Shown one piece after another: positions 1 through 7,587 of a DNA stretch of 64,000 nucleotides; the stretch's first letter is position 1, and every line of letters starts with the position of its first letter. The stretch covers positions 108,892 to 172,891 of the forward strand of contig CATYVH010000002.1 of assembly GCA_958413765.1 (NCBI GenBank), given 5' to 3'. The notes under the pieces are model-generated. The model was not told the origin of the DNA and did not search any database. It saw only the letters and a program-made list of their open reading frames with translations. Made by a program: the position numbers and the translations under genes. The stretch comes from an uncultured Collinsella sp. Lineage in GTDB: Bacteria > Actinomycetota > Coriobacteriia > Coriobacteriales > Coriobacteriaceae.

Positions 1-441
1 GATGGTGTACAGGTCGAGCAGGGCCTGCGTGGGATGGTTGTGCTTGCCGTCACCGGCGCAGATGACGCTTGCGGGCGAGTTCTGCGTGACGATGTAGGGA
101 GCGCCGGCGTGCTTATCGCGCACGACAATGCAGTCGATCTTATAGGCGTTGAGGGTCTCGACGGTGTCGACGAGGCTCTCGCCCTTGACCGTGGAGGTCG
201 AGGAGCCGCCAAAGTTAAGGCTGTCGGCCGAAAGACGCTTCTCGGCGAGCTCGAAGGAGCTGCGGGTGCGCGTCGAGGGCTCGTTGAACATGTTGACGAT
301 GGTCTTGCCCTTGAGCGTGGGGACCTTCTTGATCGCACGCTCGTTGACCTCGGAGAACGCCTTGGCGGTCTCGAGGATGAGCTTGATGTCCTCTTCGGAG
401 TACTCGGTAATGTCGATCAGGTGCTTATGGTTGAACGCCAC
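1..441 (-). CDS. pyrB: Aspartate carbamoyltransferase, catalytic chain (5' part; 3' end outside window)
   Basis: This enzyme condenses carbamoyl phosphate with aspartate, the first committed step of pyrimidine synthesis in the cytosol. The visible 147 codons cover the N-terminal carbamoyl-phosphate domain. They include the family signature STRTRSSFELA near residue 55 and the HPTQALLD segment near residue 140. The start is a GTG, giving MAFNHKHLID, 4 nt after the pyrR stop. Its ribosome-binding site GGAGG lies inside the last pyrR codons, which indicates translational coupling. The gene continues past the left edge. Identification is secure for this part. Confidence 0.95.
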   Translation of the reverse strand, partial: MAFNHKHLIDITEYSEEDIKLILETAKAFSEVNERAIKKVPTLKGKTIVNMFNEPSTRTRSSFELAEKRLSADSLNFGGSSTSTVKGESLVDTVETLNAYKIDCIVVRDKHAGAPYIVTQNSPASVICAGDGKHNHPTQALLDLYTI

Positions 442-445
442 GGTA

Positions 446-1030
446 CTACTCACCTCCCAGCGGCGCGGAGCCCACGTGGGAACCCGGCGCGACGTCGTTA
501 ATCTCGACGGCGGTGTGGCCGTCGACTTCCTTCATATATAGGTGCACGTTCTCCTCATGCGACGAGGGAACGTTCTTGCCGACAAAGTCCGGCGAGATGG
601 GGAGCTCGCGGTGGCCGCGGTCAACGAGGACTGCCAGCTCAATGCGGCTCGGACGGCCCAGGTCCATAACGGCGTCGAGAGCGGCGCGGATGGTACGGCC
701 CGTATACAGGATGTCGTCCACCAGCACGACGCGCTTGCCGTCGACGCTGAAGGGAATGTTGGTAGCGTGGATCGCGGGAGCGAAATTGGTCGCATAGTCA
801 TCGCGGTAGAAGCTAATGTCCAGGCTGCCGAGCGGAACGTCGACGCCCTCGATCTCCTTGATCTCCTCGGCGAGCTTCTTTGCCAGAAGGTCGCCGCGCG
901 TGACGATGCCGACCAGAGCGAGGTCTTCACAGCCCTCGTTGCGCTCGAGAATCTCGTGCGCGATGCGGGTCATCGCTCGGTTGACGGCGGTCTCGTCCAT
1001 GATGACCGCCTTGGGGGAAGTCGTGCCCAT
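446..1030 (-). CDS. pyrR: Bifunctional pyr operon regulator / uracil phosphoribosyltransferase PyrR
   Basis: The 194-residue protein has the type I PRTase fold. The PRPP-binding motif VVLVDDILYTGRTIRAAL lies near residues 100-117. The family binds UMP and pyr mRNA to control pyrimidine genes and has weak uracil phosphoribosyltransferase activity. It is the first gene of an operon with pyrB directly downstream, the usual arrangement. The start MGTTSPKAVIMDE has a purine-rich site (GGAAGGAGAT) just upstream. The C-terminus carries about 15 residues beyond the usual end. The leader upstream holds a terminator-like hairpin fitting PyrR control. What is seen is a PyrR protein; RNA binding is inferred from the family. 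Confidence 0.95.
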   Translation of the reverse strand: MGTTSPKAVIMDETAVNRAMTRIAHEILERNEGCEDLALVGIVTRGDLLAKKLAEEIKEIEGVDVPLGSLDISFYRDDYATNFAPAIHATNIPFSVDGKRVVLVDDILYTGRTIRAALDAVMDLGRPSRIELAVLVDRGHRELPISPDFVGKNVPSSHEENVHLYMKEVDGHTAVEINDVAPGSHVGSAPLGGE

Positions 1031-1069
1031 CGATCTCCTTCCTCACATGTCTTGACTGCTGACACAGTC

Positions 1070-1160
1070 AAAAAAATAGATGCCCGACCGCTCAAAGCGG
1101 ACCAGACACCCACAGGAAGGGCTGCTCTTTGGCAGCAATGTAATTCCATGTGGGTATCTC
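1070..1160 (-). promoter_or_regulatory. Putative pyr operon leader with attenuator hairpin
   Basis: Read on the minus strand, a hairpin with arms at 1109-1114 and 1149-1154 (CCCACA/TGTGGG, with an inner GCTGC/GCAGC stem) is followed by a second hairpin at 1079-1110. The second has an imperfect stem of about 13 pairs and is followed by seven U-like positions (1071-1077), about 40 nt before the pyrR start. This is the architecture of an intrinsic terminator in front of pyrR, a common PyrR target. I do not see a clear match to the Bacillus PyrR-binding consensus. A possible -10 (TACACT) lies at 1185-1190 without a good -35. Confidence 0.5.
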
Positions 1161-1418
1161 GTACCCCTTTAATGGTCAAGGGATAGTGTAGCCAACCTCG
1201 AGCTTAATTGCGAGCATAAATACAGAGCAATCCGTAAACGGGCGCAGGTGCTCCATAAACCTATATATATTTGTGGGACGAGCTTGAAAACGCGCGCACG
1301 AGCTGGCATAATCCCCTCTGCTGCACGCAAATCGGATCTACGTCCAGGGCCGTGGCGTGAGCACTATCGCCAAAAGAGGAATATCTCTGTGTAGATTACG
1401 CACAGGGAGCTGCTTCTG

Positions 1419-1427
1419 TGCTATAGT
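1419..1427 (+). promoter_or_regulatory. Extended -10 promoter for rpmB
   Basis: TGCTATAGT matches TGnTATAAT with one difference and lies 55 nt before the rpmB start. No convincing -35 is present at 17 nt, as is common for extended -10 promoters. Confidence 0.55.
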
Positions 1428-1481
1428 TCAGGCTTGTTTGTTAACGCGACATGTTCGTTTGTCGCCCAAGGAGGGTCAGTT

Positions 1482-1670
1482 ATGTCCAAAGTTTGCGAAG
1501 TTTGCGGTAAGCACCCCGTTGCCGGTCGCTCCATCAGCCACTCTCACCGCGTCACCAACCGTAAGTTCCGCCCCAACATCCAGCGCGTCTACGTCGTCGT
1601 CGATGGTCACCGTCGCAAGATGAACGTTTGCTCCACCTGCCTCAAGTCCGGCAAGGTTGCGCGCTCCTAA
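1482..1670 (+). CDS. rpmB: 50S ribosomal protein L28
   Basis: This 62-residue protein is a component of the large ribosomal subunit. It starts MSKVCEVCGKHPVAGRSI and keeps the four-cysteine zinc-ribbon form of L28: CxxC near residues 5-8 and a second CxxC (CSTC) near 50-53. The start is the ATG preceded by AAGGAGGG 7 nt upstream; the longer upstream reading frame lacks such a site. It is monocistronic, with its own promoter and a strong terminator about 70 nt downstream. The central NRKFRPNIQRV segment is typical of L28. Confidence 0.97.
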   Translation: MSKVCEVCGKHPVAGRSISHSHRVTNRKFRPNIQRVYVVVDGHRRKMNVCSTCLKSGKVARS

Positions 1671-1741
1671 ATAAGGTCTTACCAACAAGTACCTCGGACT
1701 CTCCGGGTCAAAGACCTCGCGTTCACATAGAACTTACCAAA

Positions 1742-1771
1742 GGCGCCCTCCCCTACGGAGGGCGCCTTTTT
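1742..1771 (+). terminator. Intrinsic terminator of rpmB
   Basis: A perfect 10-bp stem (GGCGCCCTCC / GGAGGGCGCC) with a 5-nt loop is followed directly by five T residues. Confidence 0.93.
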
Positions 1772-1773
1772 GC

Positions 1774-1800
1774 ACTCATTGGGGACAGACTTACATGAGT
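1774..1800 (+). repeat. REP-like repeat unit, copy 1 (GGGGACAG core)
   Basis: This 27-nt unit has 6-bp inverted ends (ACTCAT...ATGAGT) around a loop containing TTGGGGACAGAC. It is 25/27 identical, in inverted orientation, to the unit at 2008-2034. It directly follows the rpmB terminator. The GGGGACAG core occurs again at 62183-62190. Confidence 0.8.
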
Positions 1801-2007
1801 GTTTGCAGATGTCAAAGGAATCATAGCCCAGCTGATATGCCTTGAAGCTTGACCAGCGGTACGCATCGAGCGAGTCGAGCGCGCCTTTCACAGGATTGAG
1901 ATGGATATAATCGAGCAACTGGACCGCCTGCGTGTCCGACTCGACAGCGACCCGCGAATAGCGATTGTCAAACAGGTGCCCCGTTCTCCCCGTTTTCCCA
2001 TTGAAAT

Positions 2008-2034
2008 ACTCATATAAGTCTGTCCCCAATGAGC
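2008..2034 (-). repeat. REP-like repeat unit, copy 2 (GGGGACAG core)
   Basis: This is an inverted copy of the unit at 1774-1800, differing at two positions. It lies inside the transposase remnant. Together the two copies flank about 207 bp coding for the GHLF...LGY part of the transposase. Confidence 0.8.
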
Positions 2035-2137
2035 GGGGCGATGCATTGGGCTGATGGATTAAGTTGAAACGGTTCATTTGGTTGAAGCGTTTTAGTATGC
2101 CTTTTACGGGAATCTTGCCGTTCGCCGAATAATTTCT

Positions 2138-2146
2138 TGCTATCAT
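2138..2146 (+). promoter_or_regulatory. Extended -10 promoter for adhE
   Basis: TGCTATCAT lies 41 nt before the adhE start. The same nonamer occurs in the rpsB promoter. No strong -35 is seen. Confidence 0.5.
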
Positions 2147-2186
2147 GCAAGGCGTAGGGTAAATCTCCGATCGCAAGGAGACACAA

Positions 2187-4835
2187 ATGGTGAAAAAGTC
2201 ACCGGAAAACACTACTCCCGCAATTGTGGACAACGTAGAGGCGCTTGAGGCTAAGCTCGCTCAGATGCGAGAGGCCCAGGCGCTTTTTGCTACGTACACG
2301 CAGGAGCAGGTCGACAAGATCTTCTACGAGGCCGCCATGGCCGCCAACAAGGCTCGTATCCCGTTGGCAAAGATGGCCATCGAGGAGACCGGCCGCGGCG
2401 TTCTTGAGGACAAGGTCATCAAGAACCACTACGCCGCAGAGTACATCTACAACGCTTACAAGAACACCAAGACCTGTGGTGTCCTGGAGCGCGACGAGGC
2501 CTACGGCATCACCAAGATCGCCGAGCCCATCGGTATCGTGGGCGCCGTCATCCCGACGACCAACCCCACCTCCACCGCGATCTTCAAGACGCTGATCAGC
2601 CTGAAGACCCGCAACGGCATCATCATCTCCCCGCACCCGGCAGCCGCCAAGTGCACCATCGCCGCCGCCAAGCTCGTGCTTGACGCCGCCGTCAAGGCCG
2701 GCGCCCCCGAGGGCATCATCGGCTGGGTCGATGTCCCCTCCATCGAGCTGACCAACATGGTCATGCGCGACGTCGACATCATCCTCGCCACCGGTGGCCC
2801 GGGCATGGTCAAGGCCGCTTACTCCTCGGGCAAGCCCGCCCTGGGCGTTGGCGCCGGTAACACCCCGGTCATCATCGACGACACCGCCGACGTGCTGCTC
2901 GCCGTCAACTCCATCATCCACTCCAAGACCTTCGACAACGGCATGATCTGCGCTTCCGAGCAGTCCGTGACCGTCATCGACACCATCTACGACCAGGTCA
3001 AGGCCGAGTTCCAGAAGCGCGGCTGCTACTTCGTCAAGCAGGGTGCCGAGATGGAGGCCCTGCGTGCCGCCATGTTCAAGAACGGCGCTCTCGACCACCG
3101 CATCCCCGGCATGGCTGCCGCCAAGATCGCCGAGCTCGCCGGCATCGAGGTTCCCGCCAAGACCAAGATCCTGATCGCCGAGGTCACCTCCACCGACCCC
3201 GCCAAGGAGGAGTTCTCCCACGAGAAGCTCTCCCCGGTCCTGGCCATGTACCACGCCAAGGACTTCCAGGAGGCCGTCGACAAGGCCGAGCACCTGGTGC
3301 TCGCCGGTGGCCCGGGCCACACCGCCTCTCTGTACGTGCACCCCGCCCAGGCCGAGAAGATCAGCCTGTTCGAGCACGTCATGAAGGCCTGCCGTATCGT
3401 CATCAATACCCCGTCCTCGCACGGCGGCATCGGTGACCTGTACAACTTTGGCATGAAGCCGTCTCTGACCCTGGGCTGCGGCTCCTGGGGCGGCAACTCC
3501 GTCTCCGAGAACGTTGGGGTGAAGCACTTGATCAACGTTAAGACTGTGGCCGAGCGCCGTGAGAACATGCTGTGGTTCCGCGCTCCCGAGAAGGTCTACT
3601 TCAAGAAGGGTTCCACGCCCGTCGCCCTCGACGAGCTCGGTACCGTCATGGGCAAGAAGCGCGCCTTCATCGTCACCGACCAGTTCCTCTTCAAGAATGG
3701 CAACACCCGCGCCATCGAGGCCAAGCTCGACGAGATGGGCATCGCCCACGACTGCTTCTACGACGTCGAACCCGATCCGTCGCTGCAGTGCGCACGTCGC
3801 GGCGCCAAGCAGATGGCTCTCTTTGAGCCGGACGTCATCATCGCCGTCGGCGGTGGCTCAGCTATGGACGCCGGCAAGATCATGTGGATGATGTACGAAC
3901 ACCCCGAGTGCAAGTTTGAGGACATGGCCATGGACTTCATGGACATCCGCAAGCGTATCTTCACTTTCCCCGAGATGGGCAAGAAGGCCTACTTCGTCGC
4001 CGTCCCGACCTCTTCGGGTACCGGCTCCGAGTGCACGCCGTTCGCCATCATCACCGACAAGGAGACCGGCATCAAGTGGCCGCTCGCCGACTACGCGCTG
4101 CTCCCCAACATGGCTATCGTCGACGCCGACAACTGCATGACCGCCCCGCGCGGCCTGACCGCCGCCTCCGGCATCGACGTCATGACCCACGCCATCGAGT
4201 CCTACGTCTCCATCATGGCTTCCGACTACACCAAGGGCCTCTCCGAGCGCGCTGCTAAGCTCGTCTTCGAGAACCTGCCCTCCAGCTTCACGAACGGCGC
4301 CAAGGACCCGCATGCCCGCGAGGAGATGCACAACGCCTCTTGCATGGCCGGTATGGCCTTCGCCAACGCCTTCCTGGGCCTCAACCACTCCATGGCTCAC
4401 AAGCTCGGCGCCTTCCATCACCTGCCCCACGGCCTCGCCAACGCCGTCATCCTGACCCGCGTTATGCGCTACAACGCCGCCGAGGCTCCCGTCAAGATGG
4501 GTACCTTCTCCCAGTATCCTTACCCCAACGCGCTGCACAACTACGCCGAGATGGCCAAGTACTGCGGCATCGAGGGCAAGGACGACAAGGAGGTCTTCGA
4601 GAACTTCATCACGAAGCTCGAGGAGCTCAAGGACTTCATCGGCGTCAAGAAGACCATCGCCGACTACGGTGTTGACGAGCAGTACTTCCTCGACACCCTC
4701 GACGAGATGACCGAGCAGGCATTCAACGACCAGTGCACCGGCGCAAACCCGCGCTACCCGCTCATGAGCGAGATCAAGGAGCTCTACCTGGACGCCTACT
4801 ACGGCCGCGAGCCTCAGGACTACGCCGTCTGCTAG
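2187..4835 (+). CDS. adhE: Bifunctional acetaldehyde-CoA / alcohol dehydrogenase
   Basis: AdhE reduces acetyl-CoA to acetaldehyde and then ethanol, regenerating NAD+ in fermentation. At 882 residues it has the full length of the family. Residues ~15-440 form the aldehyde dehydrogenase half, with the catalytic Cys in NGMICASEQSV. Residues ~460-870 form the iron-dependent alcohol dehydrogenase half, with GGGSAMDAGKIMW, ASGIDVMTHAIESY and the metal-binding histidines in NHSMAHKLGAFHHLPHG. The ATG start follows AAGGAG by 6 nt. AdhE usually forms helical spirosomes. The gene is monocistronic, with its own promoter and a downstream hairpin. Codon use is strongly C/G-ending, suggesting high expression. 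Confidence 0.97.
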   Translation: MVKKSPENTTPAIVDNVEALEAKLAQMREAQALFATYTQEQVDKIFYEAAMAANKARIPLAKMAIEETGRGVLEDKVIKNHYAAEYIYNAYKNTKTCGVLERDEAYGITKIAEPIGIVGAVIPTTNPTSTAIFKTLISLKTRNGIIISPHPAAAKCTIAAAKLVLDAAVKAGAPEGIIGWVDVPSIELTNMVMRDVDIILATGGPGMVKAAYSSGKPALGVGAGNTPVIIDDTADVLLAVNSIIHSKTFDNGMICASEQSVTVIDTIYDQVKAEFQKRGCYFVKQGAEMEALRAAMFKNGALDHRIPGMAAAKIAELAGIEVPAKTKILIAEVTSTDPAKEEFSHEKLSPVLAMYHAKDFQEAVDKAEHLVLAGGPGHTASLYVHPAQAEKISLFEHVMKACRIVINTPSSHGGIGDLYNFGMKPSLTLGCGSWGGNSVSENVGVKHLINVKTVAERRENMLWFRAPEKVYFKKGSTPVALDELGTVMGKKRAFIVTDQFLFKNGNTRAIEAKLDEMGIAHDCFYDVEPDPSLQCARRGAKQMALFEPDVIIAVGGGSAMDAGKIMWMMYEHPECKFEDMAMDFMDIRKRIFTFPEMGKKAYFVAVPTSSGTGSECTPFAIITDKETGIKWPLADYALLPNMAIVDADNCMTAPRGLTAASGIDVMTHAIESYVSIMASDYTKGLSERAAKLVFENLPSSFTNGAKDPHAREEMHNASCMAGMAFANAFLGLNHSMAHKLGAFHHLPHGLANAVILTRVMRYNAAEAPVKMGTFSQYPYPNALHNYAEMAKYCGIEGKDDKEVFENFITKLEELKDFIGVKKTIADYGVDEQYFLDTLDEMTEQAFNDQCTGANPRYPLMSEIKELYLDAYYGREPQDYAVC

Positions 4836-4852
4836 TTTTAGCACGGTTTTTA

Positions 4853-4891
4853 ACGGCGGGGGTGCACGGGTGTTTCACACACCCCCGCCGT
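4853..4891 (+). terminator. Hairpin terminator after adhE
   Basis: A 12-bp GC-rich stem (ACGGCGGGGGTG / CACCCCCGCCGT) lies 17 nt after the adhE stop. The following sequence is only moderately T-rich. Confidence 0.6.
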
Positions 4892-4923
4892 CGCTTCTAT
4901 CGCATCGTTGAAAGGATGCAACC

Positions 4924-5688
4924 ATGCTGCTACCCGATTCCAAGACCGAGCTCGTCCGCCGTGGCAACAAGGTCGTTTACGACCTGGGCGACAAGATTGT
5001 CAAGGTCTTTAACGAGACCAAGCCTGTCTCCGACGTGTTCAACGAGGCTTTGAATCTTGCCCGCATCAATGAGTGCGGCATCCGCAGCCCCAAGGCTCTC
5101 GAGGTTTCCCAGCTCGAGAACGCCAACGGCTGGGCGCTCGTGACCGAGAAGGTTCCGGGCACCACCCTTGCCGAGAAGATGACTGCCGAGCCCCAGCGCT
5201 TTGGTGAGTACCTCGAGATGTTCGTCGACCTCCAGATCGAGATCCACGGCTACACCTCCCCGCTGCTCAACCGTCAGCGCGACAAGTTCGCCCGCATGAT
5301 CGACAGCCTTGATCAGCTCAATGCCACCACGCGCTACAACCTTCAGGAGCGTCTGGACGGCATGACCAAGGAGTTCAAGGTCTGCCACGGCGACTTCAAC
5401 CCCTCCAACGTCATCGTCGGCGACGACGGCCAGCTCTATGTGTGCGACTGGGCACACGCCACCCAGGGCTCCCCTGCTGCCGACGTTGCCACCACCTACC
5501 TGCTCTTCGCCCTCAACAGCAAGGACCAGGCTGAGGCCTACTTGGAGCTCTACTGCGACCGCGCCGACATGCCCATGCAGGTCGTGCGTCAGTGGACGAG
5601 CATCGTCGCCGCTTCCGAGCTCGCTCGTAAGCGCAACGTGAACGATGAGTTCCTGAAGAACTGGATCGACGTCGTCGATTATCAGTAA
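4924..5688 (+). CDS. APH-fold phosphotransferase family protein
   Basis: This 254-residue cytosolic protein has the aminoglycoside/choline-kinase fold. The Brenner motif HGDFNPSNVIV (H155, D157, N162) and a downstream metal-binding Asp in CDWAHA (D175) are both present, so kinase activity is plausible. The N-lobe Lys region (KIVKVFNE) lies near residue 26. The substrate is unknown. Relatives act on aminoglycosides, sugars, choline or homoserine, and nothing in the neighbourhood decides between them. The ATG start has AAAGGA 7 nt upstream. It stands alone between two hairpins. Confidence 0.8.
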   Translation: MLLPDSKTELVRRGNKVVYDLGDKIVKVFNETKPVSDVFNEALNLARINECGIRSPKALEVSQLENANGWALVTEKVPGTTLAEKMTAEPQRFGEYLEMFVDLQIEIHGYTSPLLNRQRDKFARMIDSLDQLNATTRYNLQERLDGMTKEFKVCHGDFNPSNVIVGDDGQLYVCDWAHATQGSPAADVATTYLLFALNSKDQAEAYLELYCDRADMPMQVVRQWTSIVAASELARKRNVNDEFLKNWIDVVDYQ

Positions 5689-5723
5689 TATCTGAGCGAT
5701 TTATTTCGCATCGGAGGCACAAG

Positions 5724-5760
5724 AAAACCCCGCAGCTCATTAGGGCTGTGGGGTTTTCCT
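5724..5760 (+). terminator. Intrinsic terminator after the APH-family gene
   Basis: The stem AAAACCCCGCAGC / GGCTGTGGGGTTTT is followed by TTTTCCTTTT. The A-run on the other side means it could also work on the minus strand. Confidence 0.85.
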
Positions 5761-5786
5761 TTTAGATATCGAGCATGCCACAAGAT

Positions 5787-5835
5787 AAAAGGACGACCCC
5801 ACATGTCCCCGATCTGGAGAAATGCGGGGCCGTCC
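5787..5835 (-). terminator. Intrinsic terminator of the pyrH-proS operon
   Basis: On the minus strand a 10-bp stem (GGACGGCCCC / GGGGTCGTCC, one G-T pair) is followed by TTTTATCTT, about 30 nt after the proS stop. It forms a convergent pair with the terminator at 5724-5760. Confidence 0.85.
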
Positions 5836-5865
5836 CGTATTTCGAACTACATGTGAAATCGCCGA

Positions 5866-7587
5866 TTAACGGCGGGCAGCCTTCACGAGCTCGGCGACCT
5901 TGGCGACGACCTCATCGATCGCCACGTCCTCGCGCTCGCCCGAGGCACGGTCCTTGAGCTCAACGGTGCCACTCTTAAGGCCGCGCTTGCCGAGCACCAC
6001 CTGATACGGGAAGCCCATGAGGTCGTTATCGGCAAACTTAAAGCCGGGACGCTCATCGCGGTCGTCGACGACGACCTCGATACCCTCGGCGCACAGACCG
6101 TCGACGATCTGTTCACAGACGGTAGCGCACTCCTCCTTCTTGGGGTCGAGCGGAATCACCGCAACCTCATACGGGGCAACGGAGACCGGCCAGACGATAC
6201 CGTGCTCGTCGTTGTGCTGCTCCACGACGGCAGCGAGCGAGCGGGAAACACCAACGCCGTAGCAACCCATGATGAGCGGCTTCTCCTTGCCGTCCTCGTC
6301 CATAAAGGTGGCACCCATGGCCTCGGAATACTTGGTGCCCAGCTGGAACACCTGGGAGACCTCGATACCGCGAGCAGCAGAGAGCGGCTTGCCGCAGTGC
6401 GGGCAGGGATCGCCGGCAACGACGGTGACCAGGTCAGCCCACTCATCGACGGTAAAGTCGCGCTCGGGGCAGGCACCGGTAAAGTGGTAGTCGACCTCGT
6501 TGGCGCCACAGGCCCACTGTTTGGACTCGCGCAGGCTCTCATCGCAGACCAGACGAATGCCCTCGGGCAGGTTAACCGGTCCGATAAAGCCCTTATGCAG
6601 ACCGTAGGTCTGGAGCTCCTCGTCGGTCATCATGCGATAGCCCTTGCCAAAGACATGCTCAGCCTTGCAATCGTTGAGCTCGTGGTCTCCCGGGACAATG
6701 GCAACGACCGGTTTGCCCTCGGCGTCGATCAACGCCAGGGACTTGCGCGTACCGTTCTCGGGGAACCCAAAGAACTTAGCGACGGCCTCAATGGTGCCCA
6801 TACCCGGGGTCTCGACCTTGGTGAGCTTACCATCGCCGGGGCCCTCGGCCACAACGACCTTGGTGCTTGCGGCCTCATCGTCGGCAGCGAAGCCGCAATC
6901 GTCGCAGTAGACGAGCGAAGCCTCGCCAGCGTCAGCAAGAGCCATGTACTCGACGGAGGTGTCGCCGCCGATCTCGCCGGAGTCGGCGACAACGGGCAGA
7001 GCCTTGATGTAGCAGCGCTCGCAGATGTTGGCGTAGGCCTGCTTCATCTTGTCGTACTCCTCCTGCAGACTCTCCTGCGTGGCAGAGAAGCTGTAGGCGT
7101 CCTTCATGATAAACTCGCGGCCGCGCATCAGGCCAAAGCGGGGACGGAACTCGTCGCGGAACTTGTCCTGAATGTGGTACAGGTTGACGGGCAGCTGTTT
7201 GTAGGAGCGCAGCTCGTTGCGCACCAGGGCCGTGACGGTCTCCTCGTGCGTGGGGCCCAGGACGAACTCGCGACCGTGACGGTCGTCAAAGCGCACAAGC
7301 TCCTTGCCATAGGCGTCGATGCGGCCGGACTCACGCCACAACTCGGCGTCGACCATGATAGGCATCATAAGCTCCTGGGCGCCAGCGGCGTCCATCTCGT
7401 CTCGCACGATATTCTCGATCTTGCGAATCGAGCGCCAAGCAAGCGGCAGATAGGAATAGAGACCGGCGGCCTCCTTGCGGATCATACCGGCACGAAGCAG
7501 CAGACGATGGCTTGCAAGCTCGGCGTCGGCCGGATCCTCTTTGAGCGTCGGCGCATAGAGCTTAGACATATACATTGCTCGGGTCAT
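5866..7587 (-). CDS. proS: Prolyl-tRNA synthetase (bacterial type)
   Basis: The enzyme charges tRNA-Pro. At 573 residues it has the bacterial ProS layout: class II catalytic core with motif 2 (FRDEFRPRFGLMRGREFIMKD), an inserted editing domain (about residues 225-390) between motifs 2 and 3, motif 3 (MGCYGVGVSRSLAAVVEQ), and a C-terminal anticodon-binding domain. The ATG immediately follows the ispG stop (TAAATG). The ribosome-binding site GAGGAG lies in the last ispG codons. In-frame ATGs at codons 5 and 7 are possible alternatives. It is the last gene of the long operon beginning at pyrH. Confidence 0.96.
   Translation of the reverse strand: MTRAMYMSKLYAPTLKEDPADAELASHRLLLRAGMIRKEAAGLYSYLPLAWRSIRKIENIVRDEMDAAGAQELMMPIMVDAELWRESGRIDAYGKELVRFDDRHGREFVLGPTHEETVTALVRNELRSYKQLPVNLYHIQDKFRDEFRPRFGLMRGREFIMKDAYSFSATQESLQEEYDKMKQAYANICERCYIKALPVVADSGEIGGDTSVEYMALADAGEASLVYCDDCGFAADDEAASTKVVVAEGPGDGKLTKVETPGMGTIEAVAKFFGFPENGTRKSLALIDAEGKPVVAIVPGDHELNDCKAEHVFGKGYRMMTDEELQTYGLHKGFIGPVNLPEGIRLVCDESLRESKQWACGANEVDYHFTGACPERDFTVDEWADLVTVVAGDPCPHCGKPLSAARGIEVSQVFQLGTKYSEAMGATFMDEDGKEKPLIMGCYGVGVSRSLAAVVEQHNDEHGIVWPVSVAPYEVAVIPLDPKKEECATVCEQIVDGLCAEGIEVVVDDRDERPGFKFADNDLMGFPYQVVLGKRGLKSGTVELKDRASGEREDVAIDEVVAKVAELVKAARR

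Larger units (their letters stand above)
1780..2146 (-). pseudogene. Remnant of a REP-associated (Y1/IS200-like) tyrosine transposase
   Basis: An open minus-strand frame encodes GHLFDNRYSRVAVES, a segment YIHLNPVKGAL and YRWSSFKAYQLG. These match the C-terminal half of the TnpA-REP transposase family. The catalytic His-hydrophobic-His motif and the N-terminal half are absent. The frame is interrupted around 2008-2034 by a REP-like unit translated as foreign residues, and it ends in non-homologous sequence. The frame also runs into the adhE 5' end, so it is not an intact gene. I infer a decayed, non-functional copy. The remnant fills most of the rpmB-adhE gap. Confidence 0.75.

Noticed and set aside
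2199..3749. Long minus-strand open frame opposite adhE
   Set aside because: Low-complexity Gly/Asp/Val/Leu translation, no ribosome-binding site, and full overlap with the well-supported adhE gene.
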